Shown: positions 27,864 through 37,173 of the stretch, piece after piece
How the letters are laid out: each line of letters begins with the position of its first letter
How positions within the stretch are numbered: the first letter of the stretch is position 1
Source: Maribacter aquimaris
GTDB taxonomy: Bacteria; Bacteroidota; Bacteroidia; Flavobacteriales; Flavobacteriaceae
Direction of reading: 5' to 3'
Assembly (NCBI RefSeq): GCF_014596745.1
Contig: NZ_JABTCF010000005.1
Coordinates: 248,001-312,000 of the forward strand
DNA: 64,000 bases
Made by a program: the position numbers and the translations under genes
Notes under the pieces: model-generated
Database searches by the model: none
Seen by the model: the letters and a program-made list of their open reading frames with translations, nothing else
Told to the model about the DNA's origin: nothing

Positions 27864-28922
27864 ATGAGCATAGCCATTACCGGAACAGGGTCTTTTAGAC
27901 CATCCATCATCATTGAAAACTCATATTTCGAAAAAAACACTTTCTTGAATAGCGATGGGACCGTCATCGAGGGTCCGAACGACGTCATCATAGAAAAATT
28001 CAAATCAATTACGGGTATTGAGCAAAGACGCTACGCAAAAAAAGAGTTGAAAACCTCTGACTTAGGTCACTTAGCAGCAGCAAAAGCTATTGAAAATGCC
28101 GGTGTTGACAAAGAAACATTGGACTACATCATATTTGCCCATAATTTCGGTGACCTGTCCGTTGGCCAGATCCAAGGCGACACCCTTCCAAGTCTCGCCA
28201 CACGTGTAAAGCATAAATTGGATATCAAAAATCCAAAATGCGTGGCTTATGATATGCTTTTTGGTTGTCCCGGATGGATTGAAGGCGTCATACAGGCCAA
28301 CGCATTCATTAAAGCGGGAATGGCAAAAAAATGTTTGGTTATTGGTGCTGATACACTTTCAAGGGTGGTCGACGAATATGACCGTGACACAATGCTATAC
28401 TCAGATGGTGCCGGTGCCGCAATTATTGAGGAGACTGAAGGCAAGGGACAATTCCTAAACTTTGAAACAGCTACTTATGCCAATGACGAGGCCTTTCATT
28501 TGTTTTTTGGGAAATCGTATAACAAGGACCTTAAAGAAGATAGACGTTACATAAAAATGTACGGTCGAAAAATTTATGAGTTTGCCATATCCCATGTACC
28601 ACAAGCGATGAAAGAATGCTTGGATAAAACCGGAAGGGACATTTCCGAAGTCAAAAAAATATTCATCCATCAGGCCAACGAAAAAATGGATGAGGCCATT
28701 GTAAAAAGGTTCTATAGACAATACAAACTTAAACCCCCAACAGGTATTATGCCAATGACCATTGGCAGATTGGGAAACAGTTCCGTTGCCACGATACCCA
28801 CCCTTTATGACAAAGTAAGAAAAGGGAACATTGAAGGCCACAGTATCCAAAAAGGTGATGTGGTACTATTTGCCAGTGTGGGTGCCGGCATGAACATCAA
28901 TGCCATGGTATACGAAGTTTAA
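27864..28922 (+). CDS. 3-oxoacyl-ACP synthase III (FabH-like)
   Basis: 352 residues from ATG 27864 (the upstream TTG extension lacks family sequence). It has a thiolase fold with an intact KASIII triad: Cys135 in MLFGCPGW, His269 in FIHQANEK, Asn305 in GRLGNSSVAT. The Trp after the active Cys and an insertion near residue 35 (SDGTVIEGPND) set it apart from housekeeping FabH. It may start a particular acyl chain or act in a ketosynthase side pathway. It is a single gene, followed by its own terminator. Exact substrate unknown. Confidence 0.88.
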   Translation: MSIAITGTGSFRPSIIIENSYFEKNTFLNSDGTVIEGPNDVIIEKFKSITGIEQRRYAKKELKTSDLGHLAAAKAIENAGVDKETLDYIIFAHNFGDLSVGQIQGDTLPSLATRVKHKLDIKNPKCVAYDMLFGCPGWIEGVIQANAFIKAGMAKKCLVIGADTLSRVVDEYDRDTMLYSDGAGAAIIEETEGKGQFLNFETATYANDEAFHLFFGKSYNKDLKEDRRYIKMYGRKIYEFAISHVPQAMKECLDKTGRDISEVKKIFIHQANEKMDEAIVKRFYRQYKLKPPTGIMPMTIGRLGNSSVATIPTLYDKVRKGNIEGHSIQKGDVVLFASVGAGMNINAMVYEV

Positions 28923-28949
28923 ATTTCGCACACATCCTAAATAAAGAAT

Positions 28950-28986
28950 TGCAGAGGTATATGGTTATGCCTCTGCATATTTTTTT
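28950..28986 (+). terminator. Terminator after the FabH-like gene
   Basis: Stem TGCAGAGG / CCTCTGCA with a 12-base loop, followed by AT and seven T. Confidence 0.88.
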
Positions 28987-29051
28987 AACTTCGTACCTAC
29001 TATAGAATGACCAACCTTTTATTAGGGGCATCAAAATAACGCTTAGTTTAG

Positions 29052-29576
29052 ATGTACGAAAAAACATTTCCCAATAAACGATTCGAGAAAACCCTGTCTT
29101 TTTTAGAAAAGCACATCACCACCCAAGAAACGATTTTGGACTTAGGGGTTGAAAATCCATTTTCCAAGATCATGAAAGAACATGGATATACGGTCAGCAA
29201 TACACAAGGAGAGGATTTAGACCTGGATTTCGAGACAATAACCCATAGTAAGACCGATGTGGTCACGGCCTTTGAGATTTTTGAACATCTTATCGCCCCA
29301 TTCAATGTGCTACGTGAAATAAAGGCCGACAAACTTATTGCCAGTATTCCATTGCGATTGTGGTTCTCCCCCGCCTACCAAAGCAAAACCGATCCTTGGG
29401 ACAGGCATTATCACGAATTCGAGGATTGGCAATTCGATTGGCTATTGGAAAAGGCCGGATGGAAAATCATTGACAGGGACAAATGGACGAATCCCGTTAA
29501 AAAAATAGGATTTAGACCCCTTTTACGAAGCTTTACCCCAAGATATTATATCGTTTATGCCGAAAGGATAAGATAG
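29052..29576 (+). CDS. Class I SAM-dependent methyltransferase
   Basis: 174 residues. Motif I appears as ILDLGVENPFSKIM (glycine-poor, with DLG), motif II as DLDLDFETI and the post-motif as DVVTAFEIFEHL, which is the Methyltransf_11 layout. The C-terminal HYHEFEDWQFDWLLEKAGW is typical of small cap-less methyltransferases near glycosyltransferases. The acceptor cannot be named. The next gene, a family 2 glycosyltransferase, starts 21 bases downstream on the same strand, so both probably act on one surface glycan or lipid. Confidence 0.82.
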   Translation: MYEKTFPNKRFEKTLSFLEKHITTQETILDLGVENPFSKIMKEHGYTVSNTQGEDLDLDFETITHSKTDVVTAFEIFEHLIAPFNVLREIKADKLIASIPLRLWFSPAYQSKTDPWDRHYHEFEDWQFDWLLEKAGWKIIDRDKWTNPVKKIGFRPLLRSFTPRYYIVYAERIR

Positions 29577-29597
29577 GCAGCGCATAAAAACACTAAT

Positions 29598-30452
29598 TTG
29601 AAGTATTACATTGTTATACCCGCACATAACGAAGAAGCCTTTTTAGAGGAAACCTTAAGGTCGTTGTCGGTACAAACCCTACAACCCAAAAAGGTTATCA
29701 TCGTCAATGACAATTCCTCCGATGGCACTGAAAAGATCATTGACACTTTCTGCAACAAGTACAACACCTACCTAAAACTGAATACGAGCTCGTCTAAGGA
29801 ACATCTTCCGGGCAGTAAGGTAATCAATGCTTTCCGCAAAGGATTGGCGCTCTTAGACGATGAATATGATTTTATCGTTAAGCTCGATGCCGATCTGATC
29901 CTTCCCAAAAACTACTTTGAAACCATTGCCTCGGTTTTCAACGAAAATAAAAATATCGGTTTAGCCGGTGGATTCGTGTATGAGCTCGATTCGAACAACG
30001 AATGGACCCTGAACCACCCCATGAACAAAAAGCACGTACGAGGTGCTTTTAAAGCCTATTCAAAGGCATGTTTCAAAAGTATCGATGGACTTAGAAATGC
30101 TATGGGTTGGGATACTGTGGATGAATTATTGGCACAATACCACGGTTTTGAGATCAAGACCTTGGATGAGTTAAGGGTAAAGCATTTGCGACCCACAGGA
30201 AAAGCCTATAATGCAAAAGCGAAGTTGATGCAAGGCGAAGCCATGTACGCCATGGATTATGGATTCTTACTGACATCCATAGCCTCTTTAAAAATGGCTT
30301 TGAAACAGAAAAACACAAAAACCTTTTACCATAACATGAAGGGCTTTTTCAAGGCCAAGGCAAACAAGCTTCAAAAAATGGTCTCCCCAGAGGAAGGAAA
30401 GTTCATTCGCAAGCTCCGATGGAAAGGTATTAAGGGAAAAATCATTGCCTAA
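29598..30452 (+). CDS. Family 2 glycosyltransferase
   Basis: 284 residues from a TTG start at 29598 that gives the standard KYYIVIPAHNEEAFLEETL. The GT-A fold shows IVNDNSSDGTE and the metal-binding DAD in FIVKLDADLILP, with the later acceptor-side WDTVDE motif. There are no membrane helices, so it is a cytosolic or peripheral enzyme. No ATG is available upstream without a stop, which makes the TTG start credible. It is paired with the methyltransferase upstream and ends at a bidirectional terminator. Confidence 0.9.
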   Translation: MKYYIVIPAHNEEAFLEETLRSLSVQTLQPKKVIIVNDNSSDGTEKIIDTFCNKYNTYLKLNTSSSKEHLPGSKVINAFRKGLALLDDEYDFIVKLDADLILPKNYFETIASVFNENKNIGLAGGFVYELDSNNEWTLNHPMNKKHVRGAFKAYSKACFKSIDGLRNAMGWDTVDELLAQYHGFEIKTLDELRVKHLRPTGKAYNAKAKLMQGEAMYAMDYGFLLTSIASLKMALKQKNTKTFYHNMKGFFKAKANKLQKMVSPEEGKFIRKLRWKGIKGKIIA

Positions 30453-30457
30453 AAAAA

Positions 30458-30487
30458 AAACATCCTAACAATAATGCTAGGATGTTT
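30458..30487. terminator. Bidirectional terminator between glycosyltransferase and ompH
   Basis: Stem AAACATCCTA / TAGGATGTTT with a 10-base loop. An A-run on the left and a T-rich tract on the right (to about 30,504) serve both convergent genes. Confidence 0.88.
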
Positions 30488-30509
30488 CTTTATTATTTTT
30501 TTTAAAGAA

Positions 30510-31019
30510 TTAGAAGCCCAATTCCTTTTTAACTTCAGGAAGAAGGTCTTTACCTTTCGCCACTATCAATCCACCACCGGCTTGGGCATCGATCACGTAA
30601 TCGAAACCTTGTGCTGCCGCTACCTTTTCAATAGCTGCTTTTGCTTTTTCGGAGATTGGAGCGAACAATTCGGCTTGCTTCTTTTGAAGTTCTTGTTGGG
30701 CATTTTGTTGTGCCTCACCAATGTTTTTCTCGAACACTTGCAATTCCTGTGCTCTTTTTTGGTTTTCCTCTTCAGATTTAGAGGCAGACTCATTTGAATA
30801 CTGAGTGTATTTGTTTTTCAACTCTGTCATAGAGCTCTCGATATCTGCCCTATAGGTTTCTTGAAGCTTCTTTAATTCGGCTTCTGCTGATTTCATTTCA
30901 GGCATTTGGGACAAAAGTTGGGTTACATCAATATGGGCAACTTTACTTTGTGCTTGTACAAAACTTGTTGCCGCAACGAACAAAACCAAGGCAACTACTA
31001 TTTTCTTTACTTCTTTCAT
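30510..31019 (-). CDS. OmpH/Skp family periplasmic chaperone (first copy)
   Basis: 169 residues from ATG 31019. Signal peptide KIVVALVLFVAATSFVQAQ, then VAHIDVTQLLSQMPEMKSAEAELKKL, the OmpH start. A long coiled coil at about 45-115 is rich in Glu, Gln and Lys, and the C-terminal strand segment is QGFDYVIDAQAGGGLIVAKG. By homology it binds unfolded outer membrane proteins in the periplasm and hands them to BamA. It is the last gene of the bamA cluster, 45 bases after a second ompH. Confidence 0.92.
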   Translation of the reverse strand: MKEVKKIVVALVLFVAATSFVQAQSKVAHIDVTQLLSQMPEMKSAEAELKKLQETYRADIESSMTELKNKYTQYSNESASKSEEENQKRAQELQVFEKNIGEAQQNAQQELQKKQAELFAPISEKAKAAIEKVAAAQGFDYVIDAQAGGGLIVAKGKDLLPEVKKELGF

Positions 31020-31064
31020 GATTTCCAATTAAAATATTTGAGTATTAATTTAAGTTAATGATTC

Positions 31065-31898
31065 TTACTTGTTATTTGTATCTTCTTCTTCAATTTCCTT
31101 TTCCCGTTCTTCAATCTTGGCCTTCTTTTTGGCCTCCCTTTCCTCTAGGAGTTTCTTCCTTCTTTCGTCATAGGCCTTTTTACGCTCTTCCCGAATCTTC
31201 AATTGTTCCGCCCTTTTTTCCTCAGCGGTCTTTGTTCTGGCCTCTTCTGCCTGTTTGGCCATCGCTTTTCGCTCTAGCAAGGCATCACTCATCTCTTCTT
31301 CCTGCACGTCCCCATCTTCAAAATCGGACAACCTATTCTTGGCATTTGTTTTCCTAGGCTTACTTATTTTCCTGGTCCTAGCGATACCCCGCAATACCAG
31401 ATCACTGATATCATGTCTTTTTTCGGAATACAACATTACAACATCCGCAGATTTATCAAAAATAAAATCATACTTTTTATTTGCCCCGATTTTTTGTACC
31501 TCATTAAAAACCTGATCTTGAATCGGCTGGATCAATTGTCGCTTTTGCAAGACCAAATCACCCTGAGGACCAAAACGATCTTGTTGGTATTCGATCATCT
31601 CCTTTTCAAGAATCTGTATCTCCTCTTCCCGTTCCGCGATCAACTCATTGGTCAACAGCACTTTTTCAGCCATTAGATCCTTCTTCATTTGCTCAACAAC
31701 ACTCTGTTTTTGCTCAATCTCAACTTTCCACTTTTGGACCTTATTTTCCAATTGGGCAGTCGCATCACGATATTCCTCAACATTTTCCAGTATGTACTCC
31801 ATATCCACATAAGCCATTCGAACACCCCGCTGGGCAAACGAATGCAATGTGCAAAGCATCAAGAATACGATTATAAGAACTTTTGTTTTTGGTTTCAT
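31065..31898 (-). CDS. OmpH/Skp family protein with long charged tail (second copy)
   Basis: 277 residues. Signal peptide VLIIVFLMLCTLHSFAQ, then VRMAYVDMEYILENVEEY (OmpH start), the coiled coil, and KYDFIFDKSADVVMLYSEKRHDISDLVL ending the Skp core at about residue 170. About 100 further residues are almost wholly Lys, Glu, Arg and Ala, a long charged helix not present in the first copy. It lies between bamA (90 bases upstream) and ompH. The tail may bridge the periplasm or bind other envelope parts (inference). Confidence 0.9.
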   Translation of the reverse strand: MKPKTKVLIIVFLMLCTLHSFAQRGVRMAYVDMEYILENVEEYRDATAQLENKVQKWKVEIEQKQSVVEQMKKDLMAEKVLLTNELIAEREEEIQILEKEMIEYQQDRFGPQGDLVLQKRQLIQPIQDQVFNEVQKIGANKKYDFIFDKSADVVMLYSEKRHDISDLVLRGIARTRKISKPRKTNAKNRLSDFEDGDVQEEEMSDALLERKAMAKQAEEARTKTAEEKRAEQLKIREERKKAYDERRKKLLEEREAKKKAKIEEREKEIEEEDTNNK

Positions 31899-31988
31899 TT
31901 TGATTCCGTTTTAATACATAGAAAATATCGTGCCAAAAATACTAAAACTTTTAAAATGAATGGTTTAGCTTATGCCACGATTCTTAAA

Positions 31989-34589
31989 TTAAAACTGTTG
32001 GCCAATAATGAAGTGTGTTTGCCATCCACTAGGTCCAGTTGAACCTGAGCTATAGTCTTCATCGAAGCCATAACCAAAGTCAATTCCCAGTAAACCGAAT
32101 GCCGGCATAAATATACGTAGCCCCACTCCAGCCGAACGTTTTATTTCAAACGGATTAAACTCCTGAAAATTGTTGAAACCATTACCACCTTCCATAAAAG
32201 CCAAGCCATAAATCGATGCTGATGGCTTTAAGGTCAATGGATATCGTAGCTCCATAGAGAATTTATTGTACACTAAGGCACCATCCAGCTGGCCGGTATC
32301 CGGATTAAATGGGGTCAACGCTTGGTTATCATACCCTCGCAACTGCACTACATCCCTACCATCCAAGGTAAAATTACCCATACCATCACCACCAACATAA
32401 AAACGTTCAAAAGGCACATCGCCCACGGCACTGTTGTAACTACCCAAGAATCCTAACTCGGCATTGGTTCGTAGTACCAAATCACCAACAAGCGTCGTAT
32501 ACCAATCCCCTTTGAATTTTACCTTATAGTATTCCAACCACTTAAAACGTTCTTGATCCACTTCTTCCAATCGCGCCGTATCCTCGGCATCCAATCCACC
32601 TTCTTGGGCCCTTTGTATCGTAAGATCCGTACTCTCTTCTTTCAAGCCACTGTAATCCTTATTGCTAAACAAGGAGTAAGGGGGAGTGAATTTACCCGTA
32701 ATCTCAAAATTGGAACCTCCCCTTGGGAATATCCTACCCCCAGCGGTGGCATTTCTTGAAATACCCAATGTATAGGTAAACGCATTGGATTTACCATTAC
32801 CGAAGTTGAACAAGCCCAAACTATAATTGTTGAATTCATAGAGTTGATACCCCAAAGAATGTGAAATCACGAAGAAATCATCGGGCCATTGTACTTTTTT
32901 CGCCAACCCTGCTGAAATTCCCGTAATGGAAAACCCTTCGTCCTTATTTACATCTATACTACCTGAACTGGTATAACTGGCACGGAATTGCTTGGTTTGG
33001 GATAATGAGAGATTAAAACGTACCGGTTTTTTACCACCCAACCAAGGTTCCGAGAAGTTCAAACTGTACACCCTATAGGTCTTACTGGCCTGCAAACGTA
33101 CCGCAAAACTCTGACCATCACCCATGGGCACGGGCTTATAAGCTTCCCCATTAAAAATATTCCGCAAAGAAAAATTACTGAAGGATAGCCCTAAGGTACC
33201 GATGAAACCACCGCCCCCATATCCCCCTTGGAGTTCGATCTGGCTCGATCCCGATTCAACAAGACCATAGTCCAAATCCACAGTACCCTCATTAGGTTTC
33301 GGATTGATAATATCCGGTTTGATCTGTTCCGCATCGAAGAAACCAAGTTGCCCCAATTCACGAATACTCCTTATAATATCTGACTTGTTATATTTTTGAC
33401 CGGGACGGGTCCTTAATTCCCTAAAAATAACGTGGTCATTCGTTTTGTCGTTCCCATTGATCGTAACATGATCCAAGAAGGTTTCCTTACCCTCTACAAT
33501 ACGGATCTCAAAATTAATCGTGTCATTCTCAGCAGAAACCTCTACTGGGTTTATACTTGAAAACAAATAACCGTTATTTTGGTACAAGCTTGTGACATCA
33601 TTGGCATCGGGCTTGGTATCATCGGCAATACGCTCGCGCAACAACACCCCATTATAGGTAGACCCTTTTTTAATGCCCAAAACACGGCTTAATACCTGAT
33701 CCGAATAGACACTGTTACCCACGAAATCAATATCACCGAAATAATACTTGTTTCCTTCTTCAACATTGATCTTGATATTGATATTGTTCTCATCAACATT
33801 AATGATGGTATCTGAAAGAATCCTAGCATCCCGGTAACCGTTCTCCGCATATTTATCCATCAATAGCGTCAGATCGTTTTCATAATCATCCTCGATGAAC
33901 TTGGACTTCTTCCAAAAGCGGCCCAATTTCTTTTTCTTGGTCTTCTTAAAGGCTTTTCGCAATTTTTTTGCAGGTAATTTTTCATTGCCTTCAAAAACAA
34001 TATCCTTTATTTTAACCTTATCACCCTTATCAACATTTACGACCATACTCCTAGCATTGGTTTGCGAGGTATCCTTGACCGTAATAATATTGACCTTAGT
34101 ATTAAGGTATCCCTTTTTCTTGTATTTGTTAGTGATATAGTTTTTACTATTCGCAATAAGACTTTCGGTTATCTTTTTCCCTTTCTTAAGATCCGTATCC
34201 TTTAAAATCTCATCGATCTTACCGTCTTTTACACCATTCATCTTCACCTTGGACAAGGTGGGACGCTCAATGATGTTCAATTCCAGGAATACATTCTCCC
34301 CTTGGACATCGGTAACATAGAATGCGATATCGGTAAAAAGTTCCAATCCCCACAGTTTGTTGATGATGGCACTGATCTGTTCCCCGGGAAGGGTAATCGG
34401 CTGCCCTACCCTCAAACCGGTATAGGTTTTTACTGTCTGCTCATTATAACTTTGTAGCCCCGTTACTTCGAGACCCCCAAGAATATACTTTTTGCCATCT
34501 TCATAAGAAGCTTCCTGTGCAGAGGCAATAGTGACAATAAAAAATAATAAGAAAGTAATAATGGGTTCAAGGGACATGAACCTTTTCAT
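31989..34589 (-). CDS. bamA: Outer membrane protein assembly factor BamA
   Basis: 866 residues from ATG 34589 (ATG 34577 is an alternative). The signal peptide ends IVTIASAQ. POTRA domains run from about residue 30 (LGGLEVTGLQSYNEQTVKT) to about 430, with repeats such as VFEGNEKLPAKKLRKAFK and IDFVGNSVYSDQVLSRV. The Omp85 barrel follows and ends in GIDFGYGFDE and a terminal IIGQQF. A Lys-rich stretch (AFKKTKKKKLGRFWKK) in a POTRA is notable but typical of Bacteroidota. It inserts beta-barrel proteins into the outer membrane. uppS is directly upstream (4-base gap) and the two ompH genes follow. Confidence 0.95.
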   Translation of the reverse strand: MKRFMSLEPIITFLLFFIVTIASAQEASYEDGKKYILGGLEVTGLQSYNEQTVKTYTGLRVGQPITLPGEQISAIINKLWGLELFTDIAFYVTDVQGENVFLELNIIERPTLSKVKMNGVKDGKIDEILKDTDLKKGKKITESLIANSKNYITNKYKKKGYLNTKVNIITVKDTSQTNARSMVVNVDKGDKVKIKDIVFEGNEKLPAKKLRKAFKKTKKKKLGRFWKKSKFIEDDYENDLTLLMDKYAENGYRDARILSDTIINVDENNINIKINVEEGNKYYFGDIDFVGNSVYSDQVLSRVLGIKKGSTYNGVLLRERIADDTKPDANDVTSLYQNNGYLFSSINPVEVSAENDTINFEIRIVEGKETFLDHVTINGNDKTNDHVIFRELRTRPGQKYNKSDIIRSIRELGQLGFFDAEQIKPDIINPKPNEGTVDLDYGLVESGSSQIELQGGYGGGGFIGTLGLSFSNFSLRNIFNGEAYKPVPMGDGQSFAVRLQASKTYRVYSLNFSEPWLGGKKPVRFNLSLSQTKQFRASYTSSGSIDVNKDEGFSITGISAGLAKKVQWPDDFFVISHSLGYQLYEFNNYSLGLFNFGNGKSNAFTYTLGISRNATAGGRIFPRGGSNFEITGKFTPPYSLFSNKDYSGLKEESTDLTIQRAQEGGLDAEDTARLEEVDQERFKWLEYYKVKFKGDWYTTLVGDLVLRTNAELGFLGSYNSAVGDVPFERFYVGGDGMGNFTLDGRDVVQLRGYDNQALTPFNPDTGQLDGALVYNKFSMELRYPLTLKPSASIYGLAFMEGGNGFNNFQEFNPFEIKRSAGVGLRIFMPAFGLLGIDFGYGFDEDYSSGSTGPSGWQTHFIIGQQF

Positions 34590-34593
34590 ATCG

Positions 34594-35334
34594 CTAGTTG
34601 AGTTGTTCGCTAGTTTTTCCAAATCTTCGTTCTCTGTTCTGATAATCTATTATGGCACCTATTAAATGATGTTCTTTAAAATCGGGCCAAAATACATCTA
34701 TGAAATATAATTCAGCATACGCAATTTGCCATAATAAAAAATTGCTTATCCGGTGTTCTCCACTGGTTCGGATGAGCAAGTCCACATCAGGTAAATTGTG
34801 CGTGTAAAGATGGTTATTTATAATGGTTTCATCAATATTTTCAGGAGAAATTATATTATTTTTAACTTTGATAGCAATCTGTTTCACAGCGTTCAACATT
34901 TCGTCCCGGGCCCCATAACTCAGTGCCAAGGTCAAGGTCATTCCTGTATTTCCCTTGGTTTTATCCATTACTTCAAGAAGTTCTTCATAGGCCGTTTTTG
35001 GCAACGCCTTAATATCCCCAATCGTATTCAACTTCACATTGTTCTTGTTGAATGTCTTAAGCTCTTTCTTGAGGGAAGACACCAAAAGCCGCATCAAAGT
35101 ATCAATTTCAAATTTTGGTCGGTTCCAGTTTTCGGTGGAAAAAGTGTAGAGGGTAAGGTAATCCAAGCCGATTTTAACACAGCTCTCAACGGTTCTTCTT
35201 ACGGTAGTAACGCCATTTTCATGGCCAAAAACCCGAAGTCTACCTTTCTGTTTGGCCCAACGACCGTTACCGTCCATAATAATGGCGATATGCCTTGGTA
35301 ATTTTTGGTCGTCGATTTCTTCGATAGTATTCAT
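34594..35334 (-). CDS. uppS: Isoprenyl transferase (undecaprenyl diphosphate synthase)
   Basis: 246 residues from ATG 35334; the longer frame overlaps the upstream gene. IAIIMDGNGRWAKQKG holds the diphosphate-binding loop with Asp21, and RTSGEHRISNFLLWQ and WPDF complete the cis-prenyltransferase signatures. It makes the C55 lipid carrier for cell wall and glycan precursors at the inner membrane. It sits between a DUF6089 gene (7-base gap) and bamA (4-base gap), linking lipid carrier supply with outer membrane assembly in one operon. Confidence 0.96.
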   Translation of the reverse strand: MNTIEEIDDQKLPRHIAIIMDGNGRWAKQKGRLRVFGHENGVTTVRRTVESCVKIGLDYLTLYTFSTENWNRPKFEIDTLMRLLVSSLKKELKTFNKNNVKLNTIGDIKALPKTAYEELLEVMDKTKGNTGMTLTLALSYGARDEMLNAVKQIAIKVKNNIISPENIDETIINNHLYTHNLPDVDLLIRTSGEHRISNFLLWQIAYAELYFIDVFWPDFKEHHLIGAIIDYQNRERRFGKTSEQLN

Positions 35335-35341
35335 GTAAGTA

Positions 35342-36037
35342 TCACTCAAAACAATCGGAACAGGGTTTTCTGCCAAAGGTATACGTTAATGTAACCCCTG
35401 AGAAAACATACCAATCGTCACTAAAAATATTTCCAAAATCAACATCCAATTGTTGATTCACATTCGATTTTTCAGGATTACTGGCATCCAAATTGTCGGT
35501 AAAGGTATACCTTGCCCCAACTTCCGCACCAATAATCAAGAACTGATTCAATCTCTTTTTAAGTCCCACGACCATAGGAATGGCCAATGAACCATCCTTT
35601 TGATCGATACTCAATTGCTGACCTGCATCTATATAGTCGTAGTCATATCTAAAATAGGTAAACCCTGTATATATATATGGCGTAAAAGCAGTACCCAACC
35701 GATGTAAATTATAATCAATAAAATTAAACTCCAGACCTGCCGAAGCTTCAAAGATGGAATTATTAACCACATAACCCCTTTGTTGTCTAGCGGTCATACT
35801 CGATTTTGAATCGTCGGCTGTAAATTTACCATAAATTAAGCTAGCACGCCAAGCATAACGTTTACTTTTATTCCATTTGAACAATCCCCCAATGGCAATA
35901 TCCGAGGGTGCTATGAAATTTGTCCTACCAACATCACCAATGTTATTGGCACCACCAACAAAAGCCCCTATCTCATAAGTCTGTGCATTCAACGAAACAC
36001 AAAGCAAAAAAAGAATTGAAAAAAAATAATTCTTCAT
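35342..36037 (-). CDS. DUF6089 family outer membrane beta-barrel protein
   Basis: 231 residues. Signal peptide FFSILFLLCVSLNAQ, then TYEIGAFVGGANNIGDVGR, the typical DUF6089 beginning. Alternating strands such as YAWRASLIYGKF and YIYTGFTYFRYDYDY suggest an eight-stranded barrel. The end TFGRKPCSDCFE has a CxxC. The function is unknown. It is almost always found just before uppS-bamA in flavobacteria (from memory of that gene order), so a role in envelope assembly is plausible. Confidence 0.85.
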   Translation of the reverse strand: MKNYFFSILFLLCVSLNAQTYEIGAFVGGANNIGDVGRTNFIAPSDIAIGGLFKWNKSKRYAWRASLIYGKFTADDSKSSMTARQQRGYVVNNSIFEASAGLEFNFIDYNLHRLGTAFTPYIYTGFTYFRYDYDYIDAGQQLSIDQKDGSLAIPMVVGLKKRLNQFLIIGAEVGARYTFTDNLDASNPEKSNVNQQLDVDFGNIFSDDWYVFSGVTLTYTFGRKPCSDCFE

Positions 36038-36150
36038 AAATTCAACATAGTTTGCAAATTAAACCCTAATAGGGACATACCCACATTAGCAATACATATA
36101 TGTACCCACATGATAAACAGCTTTTGGGCACAAATATTGTTTTCTATGGC

Positions 36151-37032
36151 TCAATTGCGCTTATCTTCCCCCCATAATAATTTATTACGCAGTGTATTTA
36201 AAAAACTATCGGAAGTATATTCTATCATATTTATGGTAAAATGTGCCTTTCTAATTTCAATAACCGTACCGTTCTCCAATGTAGCAATCCGGGAATCCAA
36301 GGAAATAAGATGATGGTCTTCCCGTCCTAAAACCTTTAATCGAATGACCGTGTCATCGGAAATCACCAAAGGCCTAGCATTCAGGTTATGCGGGGCAATA
36401 GGGGTAAGCACCAAGGATTTTGCCGTAGGAACTATCACAGGCCCACCACAACTCAGGGAATACCCTGTGGAACCTGTCGGTGTGGAAACAATGAGTCCGT
36501 CTGCCCAATACGAGGTCAGATACTCCCCATTAAGATGGGTTTCTACCGTAATCATAGAGGTGGTATCCTTTCTACTTACGGCAATCTCATTCAATGCGAA
36601 ATTCAGCGGCCCTATTTCATCGGACTGGGTTCCGGCATCGACCTCAACCAAACTTCTTTCCACTATCGTATAGGCCCCTTGCACAAACTCCCGCACAACT
36701 TTACGGACATCCTCTTTCTTGATCGTCGAAAGAAAACCCAAACGCCCGGTATTGACCCCAACAATGGGAATACCCAAATCGCGCACATAGGTTGTTGCCC
36801 TTAATATCGTACCATCACCCCCGAAGCTAACGAACATATCATAAGAACCATCCAACCCGGTGGTTTCATTAAACGACCTGCAATCACCAACATTCGATTT
36901 TTTGGACAAATGGTATTTAAATTGTTCTTCAATAGCTACTGTCGCCGATGCCTTTTTGAGCTCATCGAGCAACTCACCCACATAATCCATCGTTGAATCC
37001 TGGTATACTTGTCCGTATATAGCAACTTTCAT
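36151..37032 (-). CDS. nadK: NAD kinase
   Basis: 293 residues, the normal length. The catalytic GGDGT is at residues 71-75 inside MFVSFGGDGTILRA. The NE motif appears as FALNEIAV and the substrate-binding TPTGSTGYSLSCGGPV follows. It phosphorylates NAD with ATP to give NADP in the cytoplasm. It starts the line nadK, DUF6089, uppS, bamA, ompH, ompH on the minus strand, separated from DUF6089 by 113 bases. Confidence 0.97.
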   Translation of the reverse strand: MKVAIYGQVYQDSTMDYVGELLDELKKASATVAIEEQFKYHLSKKSNVGDCRSFNETTGLDGSYDMFVSFGGDGTILRATTYVRDLGIPIVGVNTGRLGFLSTIKKEDVRKVVREFVQGAYTIVERSLVEVDAGTQSDEIGPLNFALNEIAVSRKDTTSMITVETHLNGEYLTSYWADGLIVSTPTGSTGYSLSCGGPVIVPTAKSLVLTPIAPHNLNARPLVISDDTVIRLKVLGREDHHLISLDSRIATLENGTVIEIRKAHFTINMIEYTSDSFLNTLRNKLLWGEDKRN

Positions 37033-37173
37033 CTATTGTTTTTCTTATTTCTTTCATCGACCAGACGCATGTAACCACGTACCGACCTATAAATATAATG
37101 GGGATTTATAAAAGCTCGCCCACACCGATGAAAGCCCCGATCAACATCAAGGACAATCACGGTTTTTCTCTAA

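Noticed and set aside
34798-35301. 167-codon plus-strand frame antisense to uppS
   Set aside because: Shadow of the conserved uppS frame; composition and motifs belong to the opposite strand.
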